Shown here: positions 9,184-18,255 of the stretch, piece after piece
How the letters are laid out: each line of letters opens with the position of its first letter
How positions within the stretch are numbered: the stretch's first letter is position 1
NCBI RefSeq assembly: GCF_000194985.1
Contig: NZ_GL878519.1
Location: forward strand, 147,904 to 211,903
Source: Dialister micraerophilus DSM 19965
Lineage (GTDB): Bacteria; Bacillota; Negativicutes; Veillonellales; Dialisteraceae
Direction of reading: 5' to 3'
Length of the DNA: 64,000 bases
Notes under the pieces: generated by a model
What the model was told of the DNA's origin: nothing
Seen by the model: only the letters and a program-made list of their open reading frames with translations
Databases searched by the model: none
Translations under genes and position numbers: made by a program

Positions 9184-10444
9184 TTTCTTCCTCCGCAAGC
9201 ATTTCGACACCTGCAATTTCAGCTCGTTCAAAAGCGCGAATTAATAACTTTTCATCTATTTTATATATTGATTTTTTTAACTTTTCAAATTCAGGTGATT
9301 TATTTAACATATCATTTAAAATTTTTATTTTATCTTCTTTATTCGTCATTTTAATTTCATCATAAGCCAATAAATAATTTCCTACTATATCAGGTAAATT
9401 TCTACGTTCTTCCAAATCTATAGATATGTTTGTATAATCATCTATTCTCGCAAAATATGAAAATATATGACGAAAACGTTCTTTATCGTTTAGCATGTGC
9501 AATATATATTCTTGCCCGTCTTTTGATGAAACTGCTTTATGTAATATACCTCTTCCCGTAAAAATTAAACGTATTATGTTTGGTCTACCCGTTTGTTCTC
9601 TAAGTAATAATCTTCTTTTTGTTATTTCATTTAATAAATCTTCAGTTTGATTGAATTCTGATATATCTATTGTTAAATCTACCCATCTTAAAGCATCAGT
9701 TTCAACAAACTTCGGTGTTACAGTGCCAAAAGCTCCTACATCTACTATATAGCACCCTTTTGCGCCTGTTTCCGTTATATCAAGGCCTTGTATATTACCA
9801 GGATATATAATGTAAGGTTTTTCAGAAATTATTTTTCTTTTGTGTATATGTCCTAAAGCCCAATAGTCCATTCCACTTTTTTTTAAATCATTTATTGTAC
9901 AAGGTGCATATACACCTTCAGATTTGCCTACATCTGTATGTAACATTCCGATAGAAAACAAGTTTTTGTTTTTATTTTTAAATTTTAGTGAAAGATTTTC
10001 AGTTATATGTTTTGTTTTAAAACTCATTCCGTATATTGCAGCAACATCTTCTCCATCTTTTTTTAAGATTACAGATTCTACATCATCAGATGAAAATACA
10101 TGTACAGATTCAGGTAAAGGTATATCTGCTCTCCATGCTTCTTTCGGATCGTGATTTCCGTGAACTATAAACGTATGTATACCCACCTGTGCTGCACGAT
10201 ATAATTCTCTTGCAAATGCCATTTGTGCAGCTAAACTATGATTTTCACTATTATAAATATCTCCTGATATAAGAATAGCGTCTACACGTGATTCAATAGC
10301 AACATCTATTATTTTTTCAAAAGATTTGAATGTAGCTTTATTTATGGCAGATGTCCACGGTCCTGACATTTCAGGACATATTCCGGCAAATGGTTCACCT
10401 AGATGTAAATCTGCACAATGAAGAAAAGAAAAATGTTTTCTCAT
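9170..10444 (-). CDS. YhaO/SbcD-like metallophosphoesterase (DNA exonuclease)
   Basis: A 424-residue Mre11-like nuclease. Calcineurin-type metal motifs are in order: Asp12-x-His14 (CADLHLG), Gly61-Asp62 (LISGDIY), Gly-Asn97-His98-Asp99 (VHGNHD), and GHIHKR further on. It matches Bacillus YhaO in size and in being followed immediately by a YhaN-like ATPase. The likely role is ATP-driven trimming of DNA ends. Ribosome site GGAGGAAG precedes the ATG. Confidence 0.9.
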   Translation of the reverse strand: MRKHFSFLHCADLHLGEPFAGICPEMSGPWTSAINKATFKSFEKIIDVAIESRVDAILISGDIYNSENHSLAAQMAFARELYRAAQVGIHTFIVHGNHDPKEAWRADIPLPESVHVFSSDDVESVILKKDGEDVAAIYGMSFKTKHITENLSLKFKNKNKNLFSIGMLHTDVGKSEGVYAPCTINDLKKSGMDYWALGHIHKRKIISEKPYIIYPGNIQGLDITETGAKGCYIVDVGAFGTVTPKFVETDALRWVDLTIDISEFNQTEDLLNEITKRRLLLREQTGRPNIIRLIFTGRGILHKAVSSKDGQEYILHMLNDKERFRHIFSYFARIDDYTNISIDLEERRNLPDIVGNYLLAYDEIKMTNKEDKIKILNDMLNKSPEFEKLKKSIYKIDEKLLIRAFERAEIAGVEMLAEEENENN

Positions 10445-10469
10445 ACTTCCTCCTACGAAATTGTTTATA

Positions 10470-10498
10470 TTTATATATTATCATACACTTCATATCAA
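10470..10498 (-). promoter_or_regulatory. Promoter for the yhaO-like gene
   Basis: On the minus strand TTGATA (10498-10493) and TATAAA (10475-10470) are 17 bases apart, ending about 25 bases before the start codon. Confidence 0.4.
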
Positions 10499-10526
10499 TA
10501 TATTTAATAATTTTTACAAATTTAAA

Positions 10527-10570
10527 ACTGATCCCAAATTTTGAATTTAAAATCCAATTTTGAGATCAGT
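10527..10570 (-). terminator. Terminator of the alaS operon
   Basis: Inverted repeat ACTGATC...GATCAGT (outer arms 10527-10533 and 10564-10570), extended inward with A/T pairs and followed by a T-rich tail on the minus strand. It lies just after the DUF1292 stop codon. Confidence 0.6.
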
Positions 10571-10576
10571 ATACAC

Positions 10577-10846
10577 TTACATAGCATCGTAAATACTTAT
10601 CACCGCATCGTATTCTTCGTCTGTTGGAGGAAGATACTCAATTTCTCCAAATTCATCTTCATCCATTCTTGCAAGAATCATATCAAGTTCTTCATTACCG
10701 TCTTCAGTTTCCGGAATAGCAACTAAAATTGCAAACTTTTTCCCCATGAAAGGTATTACCGTTTCTTGAACATAATCTTTTTCTTCATTGTCAGGTCCTA
10801 CAATTGTAACAATAACAGATTCTTCTTGTATTTTTTTATCCATCAT
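10577..10846 (-). CDS. DUF1292 family protein
   Basis: An 89-residue very acidic protein ([13 protein letters not shown]...[13 protein letters not shown]...[19 protein letters not shown]). Members of DUF1292 regularly follow ruvX in Bacillota, but no function is established. It overlaps the end of ruvX by 11 bases and shares the alaS operon. ATG-ATG tandem starts are present; either could serve. Confidence 0.85.
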   Translation of the reverse strand: MMDKKIQEESVIVTIVGPDNEEKDYVQETVIPFMGKKFAILVAIPETEDGNEELDMILARMDEDEFGEIEYLPPTDEEYDAVISIYDAM

Positions 10847-11273
10847 TTCCCTTTCTCTTGAATTCCAAATGTCTTAAATATCCTTCTAAAATTACTGTAG
10901 CCGCTAATTTATCAATGACTTTTTTTCTCTTTTTTCTACTCATGTCTGCAGATATTAATGTTTTCTGTGCCATAACTGTTGTTAATCGTTCATCCCAAAA
11001 TGCGCATGGTATATTGGGGAATGCACTTTTCAAATCTTTTACAAAATCTTCTGTGAGTTCTGCACGTATACCTTTTGTACCGTTCATATTTAACGGCATT
11101 CCCACTACAATTTCTTTTACATCATAGCTGTCAATTATAGTTTTAAGTCTTTCAAAATCTTTTTCACGCGTACTGTGCCTAATAGTTTCCAAGCCCTGTG
11201 CTGTCCATCCCATCAGGTCACTTATAGCTACACCTATTGTATGCGAACCCACATCTAACGCCATAATACGCAT
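10836..11273 (-). CDS. ruvX: RuvX/YqgF-family Holliday-junction-resolvase-like nuclease
   Basis: A 145-residue RNase H-fold protein starting [16 protein letters not shown], with the first catalytic Asp at residue 7, VGMPLNMNG in the middle and FWDERLTT with a later acidic residue. YqgF proteins process the 5' end of pre-16S rRNA in E. coli and were originally proposed as an alternative Holliday junction resolvase. It is one base from ireB and overlaps the next gene. Confidence 0.92.
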   Translation of the reverse strand: MRIMALDVGSHTIGVAISDLMGWTAQGLETIRHSTREKDFERLKTIIDSYDVKEIVVGMPLNMNGTKGIRAELTEDFVKDLKSAFPNIPCAFWDERLTTVMAQKTLISADMSRKKRKKVIDKLAATVILEGYLRHLEFKRKGNDG

Positions 11274-11274
11274 T

Positions 11275-11541
11275 TTATAAACCTTTATGTTTTACATAAT
11301 AACGAACCAACTCTTCAACCAGTTCATCTCTTTCTATACCTGAAATAAGTTTACGTGCATCATGTCTGCTTGTTATGTATGTAGGTTCTCCCGATACCAA
11401 GTATCCTACAAGTTGAACTGCAGGATTATGTCCGGCTTCTTTAAGAGCACTATATACCTCTTTTAAAACCATAGTTGCCTTAACATTTTCCCCTTCTTCA
11501 GCACCTTTACTAAAGAGTATTGTTTGATCTGATACTGACAT
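11275..11541 (-). CDS. ireB: IreB family regulatory phosphoprotein
   Basis: An 88-residue protein with the family core (TILFS, [28 protein letters not shown], [18 protein letters not shown]). In Enterococcus faecalis IreB is phosphorylated by the Ser/Thr kinase IreK and affects cephalosporin resistance. Position between alaS and ruvX is conserved in Bacillota. Two ATGs are two codons apart; the one at 11541 is correctly spaced from AGGAGGG, while the one at 11547 touches it. Confidence 0.9.
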   Translation of the reverse strand: MSVSDQTILFSKGAEEGENVKATMVLKEVYSALKEAGHNPAVQLVGYLVSGEPTYITSRHDARKLISGIERDELVEELVRYYVKHKGL

Positions 11542-11554
11542 TTGCATCCCTCCT

Positions 11555-14164
11555 TTACTTAATCATCGATTCAATAATTTTTTCACTTTCTTTAATTGCA
11601 TCTTCAACTTTTGAAATATCTTTACCGCCGGCTTGAGCCACTGTAGGCTTTCCACCACCACCGCCATTACATATTTTTGCTACTTGAGAAACAACTTTAC
11701 CCATGTGAATTCCTGCTTCTACAGCTTCTTTAGATGCCATACCTACAAAATTTACTTTTCCGTTTGATACCGAACTCAAAACAAAGGCACCTTTGGGTAA
11801 TTTATCTTTAATCATATCTGCTATTTTTCTAAGTTCATTAATATTATCAGCATGTGCCGTAGATGCAAAGAATGATATGCCATTCTTATTTTTTATATCA
11901 CTCATCAAACTTGATAATTCACCTTTTGCCTGTTCGTTCTTTAATTTAAGAATATCATGTTCAGCTTTTTTCAAATCTCCATTGAGTTTATCAATTTTAT
12001 TTAAAATTTCTTCTTTTTTGCATTTTAATAAAACAGCTGAATTTTCTATTAATTTACGATCACTTACCATTGCTTTATATGCTGATATTCCGGTAAGTGC
12101 CACGATTCTTCTAAGGCCAGATCCTATACCGCTTTCACTTATAATTCTAAATGATCCTACTTCACCTGTAGTATGCGTGTGACTACCTCCACATAATTCC
12201 AAACTGAAATCTCCAATTCTTACCATACGTACAATTTTACCGTATTTTTCACCGAATAAAGCTAAAGCTCCCGCTTTCCTTGCTTCTTCCAAAGGAACTT
12301 CTTTTGTAGTTAAAGTAAGCGATTCCAAAATTTTCTCATTTACAAGTTTTTCTACATCATTAATTTGTTTTGCAGTAAGAGGTTCATTCCAAGTAAAATC
12401 AAAACGCAAATGGTCCGGTGCCACCAAAGAACCAGCTTGAGTAGCTTGTTTACCTAATACTTGTCTTAATGCAGCATGCAATAAATGTGTACCTGTATGA
12501 TTTTTTGCCAAAGCAGCTCTACGAACTCTGTCTACTTTAACTTCAACAATATCATTTACCGAAATTTTACCTTCCGTAATGGTTCCTATAAGATATACAA
12601 TTCCATCAGGTAATTTTTTTGTGTTGTGAACTTCAAAAACACCGGAAGAATTACGCAGAATACCGATATCTCCCATTTGTCCGCCGCCTTCAGCATGGAA
12701 AGGATTATTTTTCAAAATTACAACTAAATCCTCGCCATCAGTAGCGGATAGTATTTCTTCACCATTTTTACCGAGCATCACAATAGTTGTATCAACATCT
12801 TCATCTTTTACGGTGAGATTCTTAGCATCCAATTTAGTCGTATCAGGTGTAAGTACTTTTGCAGAAATTTTTACTCTTGCATTTCTTGCTCTTTCTTTCT
12901 GCTTATTCATTGATATTATAAAACCTTCTTTATCAATACTCATACCTTCTTCCTTAGCAATTTCATCAGTCAATTCCCAAGGGAATCCATAAGTATCATA
13001 AAGTTTAAATACATATTCTCCTGAAAGCTTATTTATATGTTTTTTCTTACTGTCTTCAATCATTTCTGATAAAAGTTCAGTGCCTGCATTTAATGTCGAC
13101 TGGAAACGTTCTTCTTCTACACTTGCAACTTTCTTTATAAAATCTCTCTTTTCATACAATTCAGGATACTCAGGTTTCATCATATCCACTACTACATCTA
13201 TCATACGTCCCATAAACTGTTTTTCAATTCCTATTAATTTACCGAAACGTATGGCCCTGCGTAATACTCTGCGCAATACATATCCGCGACCTTCATTTGA
13301 AGGAAGTACACCATCGGAAATCATATTTGTTATTGCTCTTGCATGATCAGATATAACTTTTAAAGCAACGTCATCTGATTCTTTAACACCATATACCGCG
13401 CCGGACAATTTTGAAGCCTCTGAAATAATAGGGAAAAACAAATCGGATTCAAAATTGTTTTTCTTTTGTTGCATTACTGCAGCTAATCGCTCCAAACCTG
13501 CACCTGTATCTATATTCTTCTTTGCAAGCGGTAAATATGTTCCGTCTTTTTGTCTATCAAATTGACTGAACACCAAATTCCAAATTTCAAGGAAACGATC
13601 TCCGTCTCCACCCATTTGATTTGCAGGATCTGTTCCGAAAGATTCACCCTGGTCGAAAAATATTTCAGAATCAGGACCGCAAGGGCCTTCTCCTATTTCC
13701 CAAAAATTATCTTCAAGTCTGTAAATATGATTTTCCGCAACTCCCATATTTTTATGCCAATAATTATATGCATCTTGGTCATCCGGGAAAATTGTTACAT
13801 ATAAACGTTCTTTATCCATTTTGAGAACTTCCGTTAAAAATTCCCAAGCCCATTCAATAGCTTCTTTTTTAAAATAATCTCCAAAAGAGAAGTTACCCAA
13901 CATTTCAAAAAACGTATGATGCCTTGCAGTACGTCCTACATTTTCTATATCACCTGTTCTTATACATTTTTGACTTGTTGTTATTCTATGACATGGTGGT
14001 TCAACTTTACCTGTAAAATAAGGTTTCATAGGAGCCATTCCTGCACCTATCAACAGTAAACTAGGATCATCCTTAGGAATCAATGGAAAACTTTTTAAAC
14101 GTAAATGATTCTTTTTTTCTTCAAAAAAAGAAAGATATGCTTCTCGAATGTCGTTACCTTTCAT
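11555..14164 (-). CDS. alaS: Alanyl-tRNA synthetase
   Basis: An 869-residue class II synthetase that attaches alanine to tRNA-Ala. Visible are the catalytic block TTSQKCIRTGDIENVG...HHTFFEMLGNFSFGDYFK, the editing-site HTGTHLLHAAL with ELCGGSHTHTTGE, a coiled coil, and the C-terminal glycine-rich GGGGGKPTVAQAGG. The ATG at 14164 follows AGGGGGA; an in-frame start at 14212 has no ribosome site. It heads the alaS-ireB-ruvX-DUF1292 operon. No T-box was seen in its short leader. Confidence 0.97.
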   Translation of the reverse strand: MKGNDIREAYLSFFEEKKNHLRLKSFPLIPKDDPSLLLIGAGMAPMKPYFTGKVEPPCHRITTSQKCIRTGDIENVGRTARHHTFFEMLGNFSFGDYFKKEAIEWAWEFLTEVLKMDKERLYVTIFPDDQDAYNYWHKNMGVAENHIYRLEDNFWEIGEGPCGPDSEIFFDQGESFGTDPANQMGGDGDRFLEIWNLVFSQFDRQKDGTYLPLAKKNIDTGAGLERLAAVMQQKKNNFESDLFFPIISEASKLSGAVYGVKESDDVALKVISDHARAITNMISDGVLPSNEGRGYVLRRVLRRAIRFGKLIGIEKQFMGRMIDVVVDMMKPEYPELYEKRDFIKKVASVEEERFQSTLNAGTELLSEMIEDSKKKHINKLSGEYVFKLYDTYGFPWELTDEIAKEEGMSIDKEGFIISMNKQKERARNARVKISAKVLTPDTTKLDAKNLTVKDEDVDTTIVMLGKNGEEILSATDGEDLVVILKNNPFHAEGGGQMGDIGILRNSSGVFEVHNTKKLPDGIVYLIGTITEGKISVNDIVEVKVDRVRRAALAKNHTGTHLLHAALRQVLGKQATQAGSLVAPDHLRFDFTWNEPLTAKQINDVEKLVNEKILESLTLTTKEVPLEEARKAGALALFGEKYGKIVRMVRIGDFSLELCGGSHTHTTGEVGSFRIISESGIGSGLRRIVALTGISAYKAMVSDRKLIENSAVLLKCKKEEILNKIDKLNGDLKKAEHDILKLKNEQAKGELSSLMSDIKNKNGISFFASTAHADNINELRKIADMIKDKLPKGAFVLSSVSNGKVNFVGMASKEAVEAGIHMGKVVSQVAKICNGGGGGKPTVAQAGGKDISKVEDAIKESEKIIESMIK

Positions 14165-14200
14165 TATTTTTCCCCCTGTAAGACAGATTATTATCTTATT

Positions 14201-14230
14201 ATTATACTTCATACTTAACGTTTATAACAA
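14201..14230 (-). promoter_or_regulatory. Promoter for alaS
   Basis: TTGTTA (14230-14225) and TATAAT (14206-14201) on the minus strand, 18 bases apart, about 40 bases before the start codon. Confidence 0.5.
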
Positions 14231-14302
14231 GTAAAATCAGCTATATAAATTCACTGAAACTTAATATCAGATTTAACAATTTCATATTTAATTTTTGAAA
14301 AT

Positions 14303-14333
14303 TATAAAAGAAGGTTATTAACCTTCTTTTATA
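14303..14333 (-). terminator. Terminator of the NlpC/P60 gene
   Basis: A 14-base-pair hairpin with a 3-base loop (TATAAAAGAAGGTT and its complement), overlapping the last codons of the hydrolase gene. The stem itself carries A on one side and T on the other, so it works as a bidirectional stop. Confidence 0.75.
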
Positions 14334-15075
14334 AAACTCTGGACGCGCCTATATATCTGTCATGCCAATATCCGTTTTTCATAGTTGCAATAGCTATACC
14401 TTGACTGGTAGTTGCACTTATAAAATCTCCCGAACCGATATAAATTCCTGAATGAGATACACCTTCATCATAAGTATTAAAAAATACCAAGTCTCCCGGT
14501 CTCAAAGAATTTATATTAATTTTATTACCCCTTTCAAATTGTTCATCTGCAGATCTGGGTAAATCAATACCTTGACGATTAAATACATACTGAATAAAGC
14601 CTGAGCAATCAAAACCTTCTGGAGTAATACCTCCAAATCTATATGGAACACCTATATAACGTTTAGCTTCTTCAGTTATATTTTTTACTTTACCTTTTAA
14701 AACGCCTGCTTCTTTCCACCTTACGATGTGATCATCAATCCCGTATATATTTTCAGTATTATGAAAAACATTCTTATTCTTACGCTTATTTTTTTTATTC
14801 GGTATATGCTTTCCTACAAGAGCAAAATATGTTTCTTCTCCTATTATTCCGTCTACTTTTAATTTTTTTCTTTTCTGAAAAATTCTCACAGCGTTTTCAG
14901 TATCTTTTCCATATTTTCCGTCAATTTCAATTTTTATACCTTGTTTAACTAATTTTCTTTGAATTAATTTTACAATTTCACCGCTATTACCAATTTTATA
15001 AGCAGAATTTCCTATATCCCCTGTGCCAAACACAAGTGCTGTAACAAAAACTGCAATAATACATTGTTTTTTCAT
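14329..15075 (-). CDS. Secreted NlpC/P60 peptidoglycan hydrolase with peptidoglycan-binding domain
   Basis: A 248-residue protein with a signal-peptide-like N-terminus (KKQCIIAVFVTALVFG), a PG_binding_1 domain (about 26-90: GNSGEIVKLIQRKL...GIIGEETYFAL), a Lys/Asn-rich linker, and a C-terminal NlpC/P60 cysteine peptidase. The catalytic Cys157 lies in FDCSGF and His208 in VSHSGIY. Such enzymes cut between D-Glu and diaminopimelate in cell-wall stem peptides. It is a single gene, with terminators on both sides. Confidence 0.9.
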   Translation of the reverse strand: MKKQCIIAVFVTALVFGTGDIGNSAYKIGNSGEIVKLIQRKLVKQGIKIEIDGKYGKDTENAVRIFQKRKKLKVDGIIGEETYFALVGKHIPNKKNKRKNKNVFHNTENIYGIDDHIVRWKEAGVLKGKVKNITEEAKRYIGVPYRFGGITPEGFDCSGFIQYVFNRQGIDLPRSADEQFERGNKININSLRPGDLVFFNTYDEGVSHSGIYIGSGDFISATTSQGIAIATMKNGYWHDRYIGASRVL

Positions 15076-15150
15076 TTGTGTTTATCTCCTGAATATCAAT
15101 AATCTTTCTTATAAATAATAGCACATTATTATTTTTTCTTCTATTTTGCA

Positions 15151-15184
15151 ATTAAAAAAATCGCCATCGGGCGACTTTTTTAAT
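15151..15184 (-). terminator. Terminator of the PC4-like gene
   Basis: Hairpin with a TCGCC/GGCGA core and a 4-base loop, flanked by A and T runs, ending at the stop codon of the gene at 15180. Confidence 0.75.
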
Positions 15185-15413
15185 ATTTGTCAAAATCCAA
15201 ATTATTTAAAATTTCTTTTAAATTTAACAATTCTTCCTTTGTTAACGTTATACCTTTTGTCATCTTCTCATGATTTTCATCCCATGATCTAATATCAAAT
15301 TTGGGTTCACGTTCATTCCAACTTGTATAAGTTAACTGCTTTTTCCATCCATTTGAGCCGATTGACAAATCTCCCAACTCTTCTTCTATAGTAATAGTAA
15401 TTTGTGTTGCCAT
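15180..15413 (-). CDS. YdbC-like PC4/p15 single-stranded nucleic-acid-binding protein
   Basis: A 77-residue protein with the compact PC4 signature: KQLTYTSWNEREPKFDIRSWDENHEKMTKGITL followed by an LTKEELLNLKEIL helix. YdbC of Lactococcus is a bacterial PC4-like single-strand DNA-binding protein. Its role here is probably in transcription or DNA handling, which is inference. ATG at 15413 lies behind GAGGTG; an upstream GTG is part of that site. Confidence 0.82.
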   Translation of the reverse strand: MATQITITIEEELGDLSIGSNGWKKQLTYTSWNEREPKFDIRSWDENHEKMTKGITLTKEELLNLKEILNNLDFDKY

Positions 15414-15487
15414 TAATTTCACCTCAACTTCATACGTTTTTATACTAGCATATATTTAATTAAAAAATCAATGTTATTTAACATAAA

Positions 15488-15946
15488 TTAATTATTTCCC
15501 CTAATCTCTTTTTCAATATTTTTTTGAAATTTTTGTTTGTCTTTTGCTGATAAATAATTTAACAAAACAGAAAATTTAACTACCCCTCCATCTATTCGTT
15601 TACCTAAATACAAATCTTTCCAATAAACAGATACACCTGCAATTTCATTATATGAAAGCTTTTCATATTTAGGTAAAATTTTCCAATTTTCATTAGAAGG
15701 CATAATAAATAATACATTTTCACAAAATAATACAATCGGAAGATTTAATATACATATTCTCCATAATGATATTAATACAATAATTAATTCAACATAATAA
15801 TTATGTTGATAATTATTGTATATATAGTTTATACAATAAGCCGAAACAACTGAATAAAACAATGAAGCAACTATCCTTACAGATTTTTTTCTATACATTT
15901 GACGAATCACTATACAGGTTTTAAACACTTCATATAAATTTTCCAT
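15488..15946 (-). CDS. Membrane protein of unknown function downstream of floA
   Basis: A 152-residue protein with two hydrophobic stretches (about 25-45 and 50-75) and a soluble C-terminal part (YNEIAGVSVYWKDLYLGKRIDGGVVKF) that loosely resembles small PH-like membrane domains. I cannot assign a family. It starts 2 bases after the preceding unknown gene, so the two are co-transcribed, likely with nfeD-floA. Confidence 0.65.
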   Translation of the reverse strand: MENLYEVFKTCIVIRQMYRKKSVRIVASLFYSVVSAYCINYIYNNYQHNYYVELIIVLISLWRICILNLPIVLFCENVLFIMPSNENWKILPKYEKLSYNEIAGVSVYWKDLYLGKRIDGGVVKFSVLLNYLSAKDKQKFQKNIEKEIRGNN

Positions 15947-15948
15947 TT

Positions 15949-16368
15949 TTATCTTTCAACTCTTTTTTGTGCAATAAAAGGTCGTTTACTTCTTGGTTCA
16001 TTGAAAATGCTGTCATAAACAATCCATTTCTTCAAATTTATTTTTTTATTCTTATGTGAATTTATTTCATTGTTATTTAAAATTTGCAAATTCACATAAT
16101 TTCTTTTTTCTTCTTTAAATTTATCTTTTTCCACAAAATTATAAATATTTTTTTCTTTTTGTTTTTCTTCTTGTTTTTGTTCTGAAGTTTTATCCCACGA
16201 TTTTTTTATAATGTTCCTTACTTTTTCATAATCATAATTTTTTCCATAATTTTTAATTTCATATGATTCTTTTTCTTTGTTTTCTGAATTTTTATTTTTT
16301 TTAATATATCCATTTACAAAAACAAATGCCAACCATATAAAAATTGCTATAACCATTTCAGTCGACAT
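15949..16368 (-). CDS. Single-pass membrane protein, charged, unknown function
   Basis: A 139-residue protein with one N-terminal transmembrane helix (about 5-20) followed by a long tail very rich in Lys, Glu and Asn and ending basic (RSKRPFIAQKRVER). Low complexity makes homology hard to judge. It begins about 12 bases after the floA stop, with AAGGGTG ahead of the ATG at 16368, and belongs to the same operon. I do not recognise it. Confidence 0.6.
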   Translation of the reverse strand: MSTEMVIAIFIWLAFVFVNGYIKKNKNSENKEKESYEIKNYGKNYDYEKVRNIIKKSWDKTSEQKQEEKQKEKNIYNFVEKDKFKEEKRNYVNLQILNNNEINSHKNKKINLKKWIVYDSIFNEPRSKRPFIAQKRVER

Positions 16369-16379
16369 ACATTTCACCC

Positions 16380-17359
16380 TTATAATAAATCATGAGTTGT
16401 ATCATTTTCAGCAATTGTATTACGCATTTTTGTATCTGCATTAATATTTTTTAAATTATAATAATCCATTACTCCCAAATTACCTTTTCTAAGTGCTTCA
16501 GATAATGCACGAGGAACATCCGCTTGGGATTCTACCACTTTTGCTTGCATTTCTTGTGTATATGCACGCATTTCTTGTTCTTTAGCAACAGCCATTGCAC
16601 GTCTTTCTTCCGCTCTCGCTTGTGCAATTTGCTTGTCGGCTTCCGCTTGATCTGTTTGTAATTGTGCTCCTATATTTCTTCCTACATCCACATCAGCTAT
16701 ATCAATAGAAAGTATTTCAAATGCTGTTCCGGAATCTAACCCTTTCCCTAAAACGGTCCTTGAAATATGATCCGGATTTTCCAACACATCAGTATGCTTT
16801 TCAGATGATCCCACCGTAGTTACTATACCTTCCCCTACACGAGCAATAATTGTAGCTTCACCTGCACCCCCAACCAATCTGTCTATATTTGCACGTACAG
16901 TTACTCTTGCACGCACTTTCAATTCAATACCGTTTTTCGCTACTGCAGATATTGTGGGCGTTTCGATAACTTTTGGATTTACACTCATTTGCACAGCTTC
17001 CAATACATTTCTACCTGCCAAATCAATTGCAGCCGCTTGTTCAAATGATAATAAAATTTGTGCTCTATGAGCGGCAATTAATGCATCAACAACATTATCA
17101 ACATTTCCTCCTGCCAAATAATGTGCTTCCAATTGATTTACATTTAAATTCAATCCGGCTTTTGTCCCTTTTATAAGCGGTAAAACAATCATGCGAGGTT
17201 GTACACGTCTTAATCTCATTCCTACAAGATCAAACAATGAAATTGAAACTCTTGATGATAATGCCGAAATCCACAACCCCAAAGGTATAAAATTTAAAAA
17301 TACAACTATAAAAAATACAAAAAAACAAAACCTATTCCGGGTACTAAAAATATTTCCAT
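16380..17359 (-). CDS. floA: Flotillin-like FloA, frameshifted near the N-terminus
   Basis: FloA is a membrane-anchored scaffold of functional membrane microdomains. The uninterrupted frame (16380-17282, 300 residues) has the SPFH core [14 protein letters not shown], the EAQ-rich coil and a C-terminal tail, but begins at a TTG without a ribosome site and lacks the membrane hairpin. The proper start, ATG at 17359 with AAGGAG, reads [13 protein letters not shown] and then hits a stop. Adding one T in the T7 run (17319-17325) or T6 run (17310-17315) joins the two frames into a 326-residue protein with a normal transmembrane N-terminus running into [13 protein letters not shown]. It is co-transcribed with nfeD. 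Confidence 0.9.
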
Positions 17360-17371
17360 ATCTGCTCTCCT

Positions 17372-18094
17372 TTAAAAATTATCTAATCTTACAACAACTT
17401 GGCTTCCATTAATATTTATTACCGTTATTTTTTTATTGACTTCAATAAAATCACCGTCAGATATAGCATCAAATATAGCTTTATCAATTTTTACTTTTCC
17501 TGTCGGCCTTAAAACAGTAGTAGTTATTCCTTGCTTACCTATATATTTATTCAAATCCAACGATGATGATTTATATCCTTTGGATGAACTTAAAATTACT
17601 TTTTGTGAAAGTTTGTCCCATAAAATACTTTTTGACATTCTCTTTAAAAGAATGTATGCAACAATAATCGAAAATGCAAAGCCGGCAAAGACTATATAAA
17701 ACGCATATAAATTTGCTCCTAAATTTATATATAATCCCATACATATGCACAAAATACCTGCCATTGAAATCGCACCGGTAAAAAAAATTAATAAATCACA
17801 AAATAATAAAATTATTCCCGAAAAAAACAGTAATATATCCCACATGTAAAGTAGTTCGCTTCCATGTATAAAAAACAATATACTTCCCGAAATAATTGCA
17901 ACAATACCGGCACCTGAAAATCCCGCTGTTTTTATCTCAGCAAAAATAGATATAAAAATTACTGAAACAAGTGTTATTTCCATTATAAAATTATTCATAA
18001 AAATATAATCATTACCTGAAAAAGCAAGTATTTTCATGGGGAATAAAATACTCGTTAATAACGCTGTAAGTAAAGATATTTGTATTTTATGCAT
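17372..18094 (-). CDS. NfeD-family membrane protein, short form
   Basis: A 240-residue protein with a hydrophobic N-terminus, four to five membrane helices (about 40-160) and a C-terminal OB-fold domain (about 180-238: [21 protein letters not shown]). It lacks the N-terminal ClpP-like protease domain of long NfeD proteins. NfeD proteins are encoded next to flotillin homologs and work with them in membrane organisation. ATG at 18094 follows TTGGAGGG. floA begins 12 bases after its stop. Confidence 0.88.
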   Translation of the reverse strand: MHKIQISLLTALLTSILFPMKILAFSGNDYIFMNNFIMEITLVSVIFISIFAEIKTAGFSGAGIVAIISGSILFFIHGSELLYMWDILLFFSGIILLFCDLLIFFTGAISMAGILCICMGLYINLGANLYAFYIVFAGFAFSIIVAYILLKRMSKSILWDKLSQKVILSSSKGYKSSSLDLNKYIGKQGITTTVLRPTGKVKIDKAIFDAISDGDFIEVNKKITVININGSQVVVRLDNF

Positions 18095-18190
18095 TAACCC
18101 TCCAAACATACTTTTTATTACTTTAATTATACTATATTTATAAGTTTCAAACTACAAAGTAATTATAATTAGTACGTTTAATTATATTCT

Positions 18191-18238
18191 AAAAAAATGA
18201 CCCCCGAAAATTACATATTAAATCGAAATTCAGAGGTC
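18191..18238 (-). terminator. Terminator of serS
   Basis: On the minus strand GACCTCTGAA pairs with TTCGGGGGTC using two G-U pairs, with extra A/U pairs inward, followed by seven T residues (18197-18191). The wobble pairs work only in the minus-strand RNA, which fits a serS terminator. Confidence 0.75.
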
Positions 18239-18255
18239 TGATATAATTAGATTAT

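Noticed and set aside
14165-14300. T-box leader before alaS
   Set aside because: The leader is short and has no GGGTGGNACCGCG core or terminator; only a plain promoter is seen.
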